A DNA stretch of 64,000 nt, taken from the NCBI RefSeq assembly GCF_012932915.1, contig NZ_VCQU01000003.1:124001-188000 (forward strand), given 5' to 3'. The notes below the pieces were generated by a model, which was given only the letters and a program-made list of their open reading frames with translations, was not told the DNA's origin and did no database searches. Position numbers and translations under genes: made by a program. Source of the stretch: Antrihabitans stalactiti (GTDB lineage: Bacteria > Actinomycetota > Actinomycetes > Mycobacteriales > Mycobacteriaceae). This document shows, piece by piece, positions 8,636 to 17,165 of this stretch (position 1 is its first letter; every line of letters begins with the position of its first letter).

Positions 8636-10095
8636 ACGCTGCTCTGCGAAGAGTTGCGGTGGCCGTCATGGTCATGGTTGTCGCCCTTCTCGCCAACGCA
8701 ACATACGTACAGGTCATCACTGCCGACAGCCTGCGCGCGGACCCTCGCAACTCGCGCGTGCTGCTCGACGAGTACTCACGCCAGCGTGGCCAGATCTCGG
8801 CAGGCGACCAGGTTCTCGCGATCTCGGAAGCCTCCGACGATCGATACAAGTTCGTGCGCCGCTACCCCTCGGACCCGGAGGCTTTCGCACCAGCAACCGG
8901 CATCTACTCGTTGCAGTACGGCAGCAGCGGTCTCGAGCGCGCCGAAGATCCGGTGTTGAACGGCTCGGACAACCGGTTGTTCGGCCGCCGTTTCTTCGAT
9001 CTGGTCTCTGGTCGCGACCCGCGCGGCGGCAACGTCGTGACGACGCTGAATCCCGCGATGCAGCAGGTCGCCTACGAGCAGCTGACCGCGAAGGGCTACT
9101 CGGGTTCTGTCGTCGCCATCGAGCCGAGCACTGGCAAGATCCTCACGATGGTGTCGACGCCGAGTTTCGACCCGGGCACGCTGTCCAGCCACGACTTGCC
9201 GGCTGTGGCCAAGCAATGGGACGACCTCAACAGCGATCCGTCGCAGCCGATGCTGAACCGCGCTGTCAACCAAACCTACGAGCCTGGTTCGACGTTCAAG
9301 GTCGTCGTCACCGCTGCTGCATTGGCGAAGGGCGTCAAGCCCGACAAGCAGGTCACAGCCGATCCGGTGAAAACGTACGAAGGCGTGCCGCTGGAGAATT
9401 ACGCGAGGGAACGGTGTGGTCCAGGCCCGACGGTCACCCTCCTCGAAGCGTTCGCCAAGTCGTGCAACACCGCGTTCGCCGATCTCGGCATAGAGGTCGG
9501 GGCGTCGGCGCTGACCTCGCAAGCAGCCGACTTCGGCATCGGCTCCAACGCGCCGAGCATCCCGATCCAGGTCGCCGACAGCCGAGTCGGCAGCATCGAT
9601 GGCGACTCGGCGATCGCGCAATCGAGCATCGGCCAGCTGAATGTGTCGCTGACACCGTTGCAGAACGCGATCATCGCTGCGACGGTCGCCAATGGCGGAA
9701 TTCGGATGCAACCGCATCTCGTGGCCCAGCTGCAGGGTCCGGACCTGTCGACGCTGTCCACCATTGCGCCGCAGACGGTCCAGCAGGCAATGGAGCCCGA
9801 TGTCGCTGCGACACTGACCGACATGATGATCGAGGCGGAGAAGTACGCGGGCGGCGCCAACGCGATTCCCGGCGTGCAGATCGCCTCCAAGACAGGCACC
9901 GCAGAGCACGGCAGCGACCCGCGAAACACGCCGCCCAACACGTGGTACATCGCGTTCGCGCCTGCCGCGAACCCCACGATCGCAGTTGCGGTGATCGTCG
10001 AGGACGGTGGGAACAGCGGTCTGTCGGCAACCGGTGCCTCGGTTTCCGCACCGATCGGACGTGCGGTGATCAAAGCCGGATTGCAGGGCCGATGA
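8632..10095 (+). CDS. pbpA: Class B penicillin-binding protein PbpA (transpeptidase)
   Basis: A 487-residue protein with one N-terminal membrane anchor (about 8-24), a dimerisation region, and a transpeptidase domain. Active-site motifs are intact: STFK at Ser220-Lys223, SCN at 277-279 and KTG at 420-422. PbpA cross-links peptidoglycan and works with the RodA encoded just upstream; in mycobacteria it is tied to PknB signalling and septal growth. Its ATG overlaps the rodA stop by 4 bp. A 37-bp gap separates it from pknA. Confidence 0.96.
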   Translation: MNAALRRVAVAVMVMVVALLANATYVQVITADSLRADPRNSRVLLDEYSRQRGQISAGDQVLAISEASDDRYKFVRRYPSDPEAFAPATGIYSLQYGSSGLERAEDPVLNGSDNRLFGRRFFDLVSGRDPRGGNVVTTLNPAMQQVAYEQLTAKGYSGSVVAIEPSTGKILTMVSTPSFDPGTLSSHDLPAVAKQWDDLNSDPSQPMLNRAVNQTYEPGSTFKVVVTAAALAKGVKPDKQVTADPVKTYEGVPLENYARERCGPGPTVTLLEAFAKSCNTAFADLGIEVGASALTSQAADFGIGSNAPSIPIQVADSRVGSIDGDSAIAQSSIGQLNVSLTPLQNAIIAATVANGGIRMQPHLVAQLQGPDLSTLSTIAPQTVQQAMEPDVAATLTDMMIEAEKYAGGANAIPGVQIASKTGTAEHGSDPRNTPPNTWYIAFAPAANPTIAVAVIVEDGGNSGLSATGASVSAPIGRAVIKAGLQGR

Positions 10096-10132
10096 TGCTC
10101 GAGCGGGAGATGACGAGGGGGGCGAGAAACCG

Positions 10133-11545
10133 ATGCTGAGCAACGGGGCGTTGATCGCCAACCGATATCGGCTGCAAAGGCTGATAGCGACCGGCGGAAT
10201 GGGCCAGGTGTGGGAGGCGACCGACAATCGCCTCGACCGCCGGGTCGCGGTGAAGGTGCTCAAAGCGGAGTTCTCGGCCGACCCGACGTTCCGTGAGCGG
10301 TTTCGCACGGAAGCGCGCACGACAGCGATGCTCAATCACCACGGCATCGCAGGCGTCTACGACTACGGCGAAACGCGAGATCCGTCCGGCGCCGAGACCG
10401 CCTACCTCGTGATGGAACTCGTCGCGGGCGAGCCGCTCAACGCCGTCCTCGGTCGCGTCGGCCGTCTGTCTATGGTGCACGCGCTCGACATGCTCGAGCA
10501 GACCGGTCGCGCCCTCGAGGTCGCGCACGAGGCCGGTGTCGTCCATCGCGACGTCAAGCCGGGCAACATCCTGGTGACGCCGACCGGGCAGGTCAAGATC
10601 ACGGACTTCGGTATCGCCAAGGCCGTCGACGCGTCCCCGGTGACGAAAACCGGCATGGTGATGGGTACGGCGCAGTACATCGCCCCCGAGCAGGCGCTCG
10701 GTCAGGACGCGACGGCGGCCAGCGATGTCTACGCGCTCGGCGTCGTCGGGTACGAAGCCCTCGCCGGTCAACGACCGTTCATCGGCGAAGGCGCGATCAC
10801 GGTCGCGATGAAGCATGTGCGGGAGGCTCCGGCTCCCCTGCCCACCGATCTGCCCGCGAACGTGCGCGAGCTGATCGAAATCACGATGGTGAAGGATCCG
10901 GCCGGCCGATACGCGCGAGGCGGCGAGTTCGCCGACGCTGTCGCAGCGGTCCGTGCTGGGCGTCGTCCTCCGCCGCCTGGATCGGTGCCCGGCGGTCCGC
11001 CGCCTGCGGTGCATGGCCCGATCGCGTCGATCGGCACTGCCCCGATAGCACCGCGTCCCACACCGACCGGCGCTGCCCGCGTGCTGCCGCCGCCACAGCA
11101 GAGCACCCAGATGTTGCCGTCCTCACAGCGTGAATACTCGGCTGCGCCAGCCAGATACACTGGCGCAGCGGGGGATTCCAAGCATTCACGTGGTCGCATG
11201 TCGTCCGGTCAGAAGTTCATGGCTGGGCTCGGTGCGGCAGCGCTGTTGCTCGCGGCTGCCCTCGCCGGCTGGTTGATTCTCCGGCCGTCCGACGACAAGA
11301 ACTCGAATACGCCCGTGGTGACCTCGACTCAGACCGAGACCGAGACGACCTACGAAGAACCGACGACGGTCGAGCAGACGACACAGGAGCCCACCACGAC
11401 CACTGTGCCGACGACCGTGACGACACCGCCGACGACCACGACAACGACGCCGCCTCCCACCAGCCAGATCACGACGAAGCCCACTACCGCGCCGGCAACG
11501 CCGACGAGCGCTCAGGGTCCGACAGGTATAGGACCGCCACCATGA
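10133..11545 (+). CDS. pknA: Ser/Thr protein kinase PknA
   Basis: A 470-residue receptor kinase. Catalytic residues are present: glycine loop GGMGQVWEA, Lys41 (VAVKVLK), HRDVKPGN with Asp140, and DFG Asp158. After a Pro-rich juxtamembrane segment there is one transmembrane helix at about 363-385. A short extracytoplasmic tail follows, made almost wholly of Thr and Pro and without PASTA domains, as in other PknA proteins. It phosphorylates division and cell-wall proteins together with PknB. The stop overlaps the pknB ATG by 4 bp. Confidence 0.96.
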   Translation: MLSNGALIANRYRLQRLIATGGMGQVWEATDNRLDRRVAVKVLKAEFSADPTFRERFRTEARTTAMLNHHGIAGVYDYGETRDPSGAETAYLVMELVAGEPLNAVLGRVGRLSMVHALDMLEQTGRALEVAHEAGVVHRDVKPGNILVTPTGQVKITDFGIAKAVDASPVTKTGMVMGTAQYIAPEQALGQDATAASDVYALGVVGYEALAGQRPFIGEGAITVAMKHVREAPAPLPTDLPANVRELIEITMVKDPAGRYARGGEFADAVAAVRAGRRPPPPGSVPGGPPPAVHGPIASIGTAPIAPRPTPTGAARVLPPPQQSTQMLPSSQREYSAAPARYTGAAGDSKHSRGRMSSGQKFMAGLGAAALLLAAALAGWLILRPSDDKNSNTPVVTSTQTETETTYEEPTTVEQTTQEPTTTTVPTTVTTPPTTTTTTPPPTSQITTKPTTAPATPTSAQGPTGIGPPP

Positions 11546-13452
11546 CGACACCGCGCAAACTCTCGTCCCGATACGAACTGGGCGAGATACTCGGTTTCGG
11601 CGGCATGTCCGAGGTGCATCTGGCACAGGATTTGCGGCTGAACCGCGATGTCGCGATCAAGGTGCTCCGCGCTGACCTTGCCCGAGACCCAACGTTCTAC
11701 CTGCGATTTCGGCGTGAGGCGCAGAACGCTGCGGCGCTGAATCATCCAGCGATCGTCGCTGTGTACGACACCGGCGAGGCTGAGACCGAAGCGGGTCCGC
11801 TGCCGTTCATCGTCATGGAGTACGTCGAGGGCGACACCCTTCGCGACATCGTGCGCACCAAGGGACCGTTTGCGCCGCGACGCGCGATGGAAGTGATCGC
11901 GGACGTATGCGCTGCACTGGATTTCAGTCACCGCAACGGCATCGTGCACCGCGACATGAAGCCGGCCAACATCATGATCAACCGCGCAGGCGCGGTGAAG
12001 GTGATGGACTTCGGCATCGCACGGGCAATCGCCGACAGCTCGAGCCCGATGACCCAGACCGCCGCTGTCATCGGCACCGCGCAGTATCTGTCGCCGGAAC
12101 AAGCGCGCGGCGAGCAGGTCGACGCACGGTCCGACGTGTACTCGGTCGGTTGCGTGCTGTTCGAAATCCTTACTGGCGAACCACCTTTCAAGGGTGACTC
12201 GCCAGTCGCCGTCGCGTATCAGCACGTTCGGGAAGATCCGCCGACGCCGTCGCAGGTGTACGAAGGTGTGCCGCGCGAGCTCGACTCGGTGATTCTCAAG
12301 GCGATGAGCAAGAACCCCGCGAACCGGTATCAGACAGCAGCCGAGATGCGCAGCGACCTGATCCGCGTGCTCGGCGGTCAGCGGCCGAGCGCACCGATGG
12401 TGATGAACGACGAAGATCGCACCACGATTCTCGGGTCGATCGAATCACCCGGTCGGCGTGCGAAGGTCGTCGAGGCCGCACCGACGGCCGAGCCCGAAAC
12501 CGACGAACCGGCACCGAAGAAGCGTTGGCTGCGTATCGCGGCTCTCGTGGTCGTGGGCATCGCCTTGGTCGGACTGATCGGCAGTGTGTTGTGGCGTATG
12601 GGTCCCGGTTCGCAGGCAGACCAAGTTCAGATCCCGAACCTCGCCGAGAAGAGCGCACTCGATGCCCAGAACGAGCTGGAGAAGCTCGGCTTCCGCGTCG
12701 AGAAGAAGGAAGTCTTCGACGCCGCGATCGCCGTAGGCAAGGCGGTCACCACACGGCCGTTACCCGGTACGCCGGTCACCGAAGGCAGCACGGTCACGCT
12801 CGAGGTGTCCAAGGGACCGGAGCAGGTCCCGGTGCCGAGCCTGACCGGCGTCACCCAGGAACAGGCCGTGCAGATCTTGAGCGCTGCTCGGCTGAAGCTC
12901 GATCCGACGATCGGTAAGGCGCCGTCGAGTGTCGCCGATATCGGCAAGATCGTCGAGCAGGTGCCCTCTGCGGGCTCGACGTTGAAGGTCGATTCGGCGG
13001 TCAAGGTCAAGGTCGGTAGCGGGCCGGAGCAGATCCGGGTGCCGATGGTGGTTGGTCAGACCATCGACGTCGCGAGGCCGAACATCGAAGGTGCTGGATT
13101 CACTGTCGAGATCGAGAACGTGCGGTCTGCGAAGCCGAAGGGCGAGGTGATCTCCACCGATCCCGCTGGCGGGTCGATGGCCGAAAAGGGCAGCAACGTC
13201 AAGGTTCAGGTGTCTCAGGGCGACGACATCAAGATGCCGGACCTGACGAACAAGACCGTGCCGGAGGCGTTGGACGCCCTCCGCGGTGCCGGCTGGACCG
13301 GCACAGCGGCGCAAATGATCGGAGTTCCGTCGCCCACGCTGGCCTCGGATCAAGTCAATCGAATCGTCAACCAGCAACAGCCTGCGGGTAGTGACGTACC
13401 GAAGGGCGCCGTGATCACCGTCGGTGTCGGGGTCCTCGGTATTCCGCGCTAG
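11542..13452 (+). CDS. pknB: PASTA-domain Ser/Thr protein kinase PknB
   Basis: A 636-residue transmembrane kinase. Kinase residues Lys40, Asp138 ([10 protein letters not shown]) and Asp156 (DFG) match the M. tuberculosis PknB numbering. One membrane helix lies at about 330-350, followed by four PASTA repeats of about 65-70 residues each, which bind muropeptides or lipid II outside the membrane. PknB activates cell-wall synthesis through substrates such as CwlM, also encoded in this window. It is the last gene of the plus-strand operon; its stop overlaps the convergent trpG/pabA stop by 4 bp, so no separate terminator fits between them. Confidence 0.97.
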   Translation: MTTPRKLSSRYELGEILGFGGMSEVHLAQDLRLNRDVAIKVLRADLARDPTFYLRFRREAQNAAALNHPAIVAVYDTGEAETEAGPLPFIVMEYVEGDTLRDIVRTKGPFAPRRAMEVIADVCAALDFSHRNGIVHRDMKPANIMINRAGAVKVMDFGIARAIADSSSPMTQTAAVIGTAQYLSPEQARGEQVDARSDVYSVGCVLFEILTGEPPFKGDSPVAVAYQHVREDPPTPSQVYEGVPRELDSVILKAMSKNPANRYQTAAEMRSDLIRVLGGQRPSAPMVMNDEDRTTILGSIESPGRRAKVVEAAPTAEPETDEPAPKKRWLRIAALVVVGIALVGLIGSVLWRMGPGSQADQVQIPNLAEKSALDAQNELEKLGFRVEKKEVFDAAIAVGKAVTTRPLPGTPVTEGSTVTLEVSKGPEQVPVPSLTGVTQEQAVQILSAARLKLDPTIGKAPSSVADIGKIVEQVPSAGSTLKVDSAVKVKVGSGPEQIRVPMVVGQTIDVARPNIEGAGFTVEIENVRSAKPKGEVISTDPAGGSMAEKGSNVKVQVSQGDDIKMPDLTNKTVPEALDALRGAGWTGTAAQMIGVPSPTLASDQVNRIVNQQQPAGSDVPKGAVITVGVGVLGIPR

Positions 13453-14093
13453 GCGCCCAGGGCTGCGGCGACTTCGGACTCCAGCTGGTCGACGAGTGCG
13501 GCAGGCGGTGCCTGACCGCACACCTCGAGCCAGTTGGCCAACATCCGGTGGCCGCCCTGGGTCAGGACGGATTCCGGATGGAATTGCACGCCGTGGATCG
13601 GCAGCGTGCGGTGCCGCATCGCCATGACCACCCCGCTCTCGGTCTCGGCGATGACCTCGAGTTCGTCGGGAATCGTGTCTTGGAGAACGGTGAGCGAGTG
13701 GTAGCGGGTTGCTGTGAACGGATCAGGCAGGCCCGCCAGAACCCCGACGCCTTTGTGATGGATGAGGCTCGTCTTGCCATGCAGCAGTTCGGGGGCTCGG
13801 TCTACGGTTCCGCCGAATACGGCACCGATCGCCTGGTGGCCGAGGCACACGCCGAGTAGCGGCGTCTTCGCGGCCGCACATGCGGTGACCAGCCCCATCG
13901 TCGCGCCGGCGCGCTGCGGCGTGCCAGGACCGGGGCTCAGGAGGATGCCGTCGAATTCGGCCGCCACCGCGTCGAGATCGGCGAGCTTGGGATCGTCGTT
14001 GCGCCATACGACCGCGTTCGTCCCCAATTGGCCGAGATACTGAACAAGGTTGAAGACGAAGCTGTCGTAATTGTCGACGACGAGGATGCGCAT
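13449..14093 (-). CDS. trpG: Anthranilate/aminodeoxychorismate synthase glutamine amidotransferase
   Basis: A 214-residue class I glutamine amidotransferase. The nucleophile motif GVCLGHQAIG and the catalytic His-Glu pair (VQFHPES) are intact, with the oxyanion loop SPGPGTP before them. It supplies ammonia to a TrpE- or PabB-type partner, making anthranilate or aminodeoxychorismate for tryptophan or folate. The position beside pknB matches M. tuberculosis trpG (Rv0013), which may serve both pathways. No trpE or pabB is nearby, so the partner acts in trans. Confidence 0.93.
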   Translation of the reverse strand: MRILVVDNYDSFVFNLVQYLGQLGTNAVVWRNDDPKLADLDAVAAEFDGILLSPGPGTPQRAGATMGLVTACAAAKTPLLGVCLGHQAIGAVFGGTVDRAPELLHGKTSLIHHKGVGVLAGLPDPFTATRYHSLTVLQDTIPDELEVIAETESGVVMAMRHRTLPIHGVQFHPESVLTQGGHRMLANWLEVCGQAPPAALVDQLESEVAAALGA

Positions 14094-14135
14094 GTTGGGA
14101 GACTACGTCCCTGTCCTGCCGAGCGTTCAATCGAT

Positions 14136-14870
14136 TTAGTTGACGGGGCGTGCGAACCGCATTCGAGGCGGACCTTCGTAGGCGGGCACTCCGAGCAGGT
14201 CCACCGATGCTTCGCGATAGCCGAGCCCGAACCGGACCGCGTAGGCCCGGAACAGCCGGACGCCCGGCTCTGCGTCGAGCGCCGCCGTCAAGCGCGCAGG
14301 GTCGCCGAGCGCGGTGATCGTGTACGGCGGGCTGTAAGTCCGGCCGTGAAGAAGAAGTGTGCTGCCGACGCATCGTGGAGCGGACGTCGCAACGATTCGT
14401 TGGTCCTGTAGCTCGACGGCGCTCGCTCCGCCTGCCCATACAGCGTTGAGCACGCTTTGGACGTCTTGTTGATGGACGACGAGGTCGTCGGGTGTGGCGC
14501 CCTCCGGGTAGTTGCCGTCGAGTCCGCGCGGTGCGTCCGTCAGCGTGACCGTGACGCCCGGACCGAACGCAGGCGCGCCTGCCGCGGCGGGCGTCAGAGC
14601 CCCGATCGCGGCGAGCACTTCCGCGACCGCGCTGTCGGACCGCGCGGCGGCGGACTGCAAAGCCTGGACGCGGGTCGAGAGGTCGTCACGGGTGGCCGCG
14701 GCCGAATCGACGCTGGACTGCGCGGCGCGCACGAGATCGGAAAGCCTGCCCGAATCGGTGCTCCGCAACTCCCTGCCGTGGGACGCGATGCGGGTCGTGG
14801 CGAGCAGCAACCCGGCGACCAGGCACACCACCAGGACCAGTGCCGTCCAGATCGCATTTCGGGTGGCCAT
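14136..14870 (-). CDS. DUF881 family membrane-anchored protein (Rv0012-like)
   Basis: A 244-residue protein from ATG 14870; the longer frame upstream runs into crgA on the other strand and is rejected. It has an N-terminal membrane helix (about 7-25), a coiled-coil-like Ala/Asp/Arg stretch (30-80) and a C-terminal DUF881 domain. DUF881 proteins are conserved extracytoplasmic proteins often encoded near division genes; their biochemical role is not settled. It sits 42 bp upstream of trpG on the same strand and is divergent from crgA, exactly as in M. tuberculosis. Confidence 0.88.
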   Translation of the reverse strand: MATRNAIWTALVLVVCLVAGLLLATTRIASHGRELRSTDSGRLSDLVRAAQSSVDSAAATRDDLSTRVQALQSAAARSDSAVAEVLAAIGALTPAAAGAPAFGPGVTVTLTDAPRGLDGNYPEGATPDDLVVHQQDVQSVLNAVWAGGASAVELQDQRIVATSAPRCVGSTLLLHGRTYSPPYTITALGDPARLTAALDAEPGVRLFRAYAVRFGLGYREASVDLLGVPAYEGPPRMRFARPVN

Positions 14871-14942
14871 CGGCGCTAGGTTAGCGTGTAGTTCACACCG
14901 TTTGGTGTCACCGCGCCTGTCAAATGATCCAAAGAGGATGCC

Positions 14943-15206
14943 ATGCCGAAGTCGAAGGTCCGGAAGAAGACCGACTATACGATCAACCCCGCGAGCCGTA
15001 CGCCGGTCAAAATCAAGGCTGGCCCGTCTCCCGTGTGGTACGTCGCGATCATGCTCGGGTTCATGGTTGCCGGGCTCGTCTGGTTGATCGTCTACTACCT
15101 CGCCGCCGAGAAGATCGGCTGGATGAAGAGCCTCGACGCCTGGAATTTCCTTATCGGCTTCGGCCTTATGGTCATCGGCCTCGTGATGACGATGAAGTGG
15201 CGCTGA
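14943..15206 (+). CDS. crgA: Cell division protein CrgA
   Basis: An 87-residue protein with a basic N-terminus (MPKSKVRKK) and two transmembrane helices at about 32-52 and 66-84. Length and layout fit CrgA, which recruits FtsI, FtsQ and PBPs to the septum in mycobacteria and regulates septation in Streptomyces. The ATG follows an AGAGGA ribosome site. It is divergent from the DUF881 gene. Confidence 0.94.
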   Translation: MPKSKVRKKTDYTINPASRTPVKIKAGPSPVWYVAIMLGFMVAGLVWLIVYYLAAEKIGWMKSLDAWNFLIGFGLMVIGLVMTMKWR

Positions 15207-15242
15207 CGATGTCGAAAACAACCACAATTACACGCGTGTGAT

Positions 15243-15274
15243 TTATCCCCAATGTGGATAACCTCTGTGGATAA
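15243..15274. promoter_or_regulatory. Cluster of three DnaA boxes
   Basis: TTATCCCCA lies at 15243-15251 (one mismatch), and two copies of TGTGGATAA (reverse complement of the perfect box TTATCCACA) lie at 15253-15261 and 15266-15274. The cluster falls between crgA and the PH-like gene and covers the first codons of the longest reading of that gene. Spacing is 13 bp between the two perfect copies. Confidence 0.75.
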
Positions 15275-15707
15275 CTCTGAAACTGCCTGGTCAACGCCTA
15301 TGCCGGCGCTCATCGCTGCCGCGATCGGCGGGTTAGCGCTGGGGGTCTGTGCGGTCGCACTGTCCACCGATCCGGCCGGACGGGTGCTCATCGGGATAGC
15401 CGCTGTCGGCCTTCTGGTCATGGCGTGGCTCGGAATGACGCAACGTCCGCGGCTCGCGGTGCTCGACGGCAACAAGCTGAGCGTCAAACAAATTCGGCGG
15501 ACGGCGGTGTACGACCGTGCGGCGGTCGTGCGGGCTCGCGTCGTCAAATATCCACGGCTGGGGCGCCGCGTCCCGATGCTTGAAATCGACGTCGCCCTAC
15601 CCGACGATGCCGAGCTCCTGTTGGTTTTCGGTCGCTGGGACCTCGGAACTCATCCGGAAGACGTGCTGGCTGCGTTAGCCCGTCACGAATTCGCTGTGGA
15701 GCTGTAG
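15267..15707 (+). CDS. PH-like domain membrane protein (Rv0010c-like)
   Basis: About 146 residues with two N-terminal transmembrane segments (roughly 10-30 and 35-50 in this numbering) followed by a small bacterial PH-like domain containing RWDLGT. An ATG at 15252 would add five residues but is built entirely from DnaA-box sequence, so GTG 15267 is preferred; neither start has a clear ribosome site. The position after crgA matches Rv0010c. Function is unknown. The 3' end overlaps the convergent rhomboid gene by 33 bp. Confidence 0.8.
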   Translation: MDNSETAWSTPMPALIAAAIGGLALGVCAVALSTDPAGRVLIGIAAVGLLVMAWLGMTQRPRLAVLDGNKLSVKQIRRTAVYDRAAVVRARVVKYPRLGRRVPMLEIDVALPDDAELLLVFGRWDLGTHPEDVLAALARHEFAVEL

Positions 15708-16565
15708 CGCTCGCACAGCGATAACGGCGAGTGTGAATGCCACCAGTGCGCCGAGCGCCGCCCAGCCGATCGCTTGGGCGGGCACCTTGACGGTTCGGCC
15801 GAGCCATTGCGGCACGTACAGCAGGGCTGCGGCCGCGGCCGTTCCGGCGAGGAGACCGCCGGTATGTCCCCACAACGACACCCCGGCCACCGAAATGCTG
15901 ATCGCGAGGTTGATGACGATCATCGCCACGATGACCGTCGGGTTTTGGCGCAAGCGAACGAGAATCAGCGCGTAGGCGCCGAACACCCCGAAGATGGCGC
16001 CTGACGCGCCCGCGGTCACCGCGTTGGGCTGCTCCAGCACCAAGACGGCAGCAGAGCCGCCGAGCAGCGCGGCGAAATACAGCACGGTGTAGCGCGCGGC
16101 GCCCAGAGTCTGTTCGACGAAGCGACCGAACAGAAACAGCGCCAACATGTTGACGAGCAAATGAATCGGTCCGAAATGTAGAAAGCCGGACCCGATCACG
16201 CGGAACAACTCACCGCGCGCAACTCCAGGCGACCAGAGCGCCCAATCGGCGAACAACCGCGAGTCGTTCGCGTTGGACCCCACGCTGTGCGATTGAACCG
16301 CGGTGATCGCGAAGACGAGAACGTTCAAGGCGATCAGCGTGTATGTCGCATACGGGACCGCCACGGTCCGCACAGCGGCGCCCGCAACGGTCCGGACCGG
16401 ACGAATATCACGCTGACCGGCCCGGACACAGTCGACACATTGATAGCCGACTGCGGCTTCGCGCAGGCAGTCCGGGCACGCCGGCCGACCGCACCGGGTA
16501 CAAGCCAATGCAGTCGGGCGACGTGGATGCCGCACACAACCCTGGAGCGGTGCGCCGGTTGTCAT
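15675..16565 (-). CDS. Rhomboid family intramembrane serine protease with zinc-ribbon head
   Basis: A 296-residue protein. Residues about 10-47 form a Cys-rich B-box-like zinc-binding module (CxxH, CxxC, CxxC, CxxC). The rest is a six-to-seven-helix rhomboid core with the catalytic Ser in GASGAIFG and the catalytic His in SLWGHTGG. Rhomboids cut transmembrane helices of target proteins; the targets here are unknown. It lies 14 bp downstream of ppiA on the same strand, so they may be co-transcribed. Confidence 0.92.
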   Translation of the reverse strand: MTTGAPLQGCVRHPRRPTALACTRCGRPACPDCLREAAVGYQCVDCVRAGQRDIRPVRTVAGAAVRTVAVPYATYTLIALNVLVFAITAVQSHSVGSNANDSRLFADWALWSPGVARGELFRVIGSGFLHFGPIHLLVNMLALFLFGRFVEQTLGAARYTVLYFAALLGGSAAVLVLEQPNAVTAGASGAIFGVFGAYALILVRLRQNPTVIVAMIVINLAISISVAGVSLWGHTGGLLAGTAAAAALLYVPQWLGRTVKVPAQAIGWAALGALVAFTLAVIAVRALQLHSEFVTG

Positions 16566-16579
16566 CGAGTTAGTCAGCT

Positions 16580-17119
16580 TCAGGAGATGGTGACGCGTTC
16601 GATCACGACTTCCTGGCGCGGGCGGTCACGCCCGTCGACCGCTGTGGTCGCGATCTCGTCGACAACCTTGCGGGATGCCGGGTCCACAACTTCACCGAAG
16701 ATCGAGTGCTTGCGGTTGAGGTGCGGCGTCGGGCCGACGGTGATGAAGAACTGCGAGCCGTTGGTGCCGCGGCCGCCACGCAATCCTGCGTTCGCCATGG
16801 CGAGCAGGTACGGACGGTTGAAGGTCAGCTCGGGGTGGAACTCGTCGTCGAACTGGTAACCCGGGCCACCCATGCCGGTGCCGTCCGGGTCGCCGCCCTG
16901 GATCATGAAGCCGGAGATGACGCGGTGGAACACAGAGCCGTCGTAGAACGGTCCCGACGCGGTGCCGGATGCGTTCTTGGTCGAGTACGGCTTCGAGCCG
17001 TCAGCCAGCCCGACGAAGTTGGCGACCGTCTTCGGTGCGTGGTTGCCGAAGAGCGCAATCACGATGTCGCCACGGTTGGTGTGCAGCGTTGCGGTGGAGG
17101 TCTGTTGTGGTGAAGTCAC
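16580..17119 (-). CDS. ppiA: Cyclophilin-type peptidyl-prolyl isomerase PpiA
   Basis: A 179-residue cyclophilin starting at GTG 17119 (TSPQQTSTATLHTN...). Core motifs FHRVISGFMIQGGD, GTNGSQFFIT and HSIFGEV are intact. It catalyses cis-trans isomerisation of prolyl peptide bonds, probably in the cytoplasm, as no signal peptide is seen. The longer frame extending upstream to 17398 overlaps the GGDEF-EAL gene's end and lacks family similarity. In M. tuberculosis ppiA is Rv0009, between cwsA and Rv0010c; here the c-di-GMP operon intervenes on the cwsA side. Confidence 0.95.
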   Translation of the reverse strand: MTSPQQTSTATLHTNRGDIVIALFGNHAPKTVANFVGLADGSKPYSTKNASGTASGPFYDGSVFHRVISGFMIQGGDPDGTGMGGPGYQFDDEFHPELTFNRPYLLAMANAGLRGGRGTNGSQFFITVGPTPHLNRKHSIFGEVVDPASRKVVDEIATTAVDGRDRPRQEVVIERVTIS

Positions 17120-17165
17120 TCCGCCATCGTGCCATGCGCACATTGTGGGGTTTGCCGCGTGTCGG

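Noticed and set aside
8776-10335. 519-codon minus-strand frame opposite pbpA and pknA
   Set aside because: The plus strand encodes intact PbpA motifs; the frame spans a gene boundary and has no recognisable domain.
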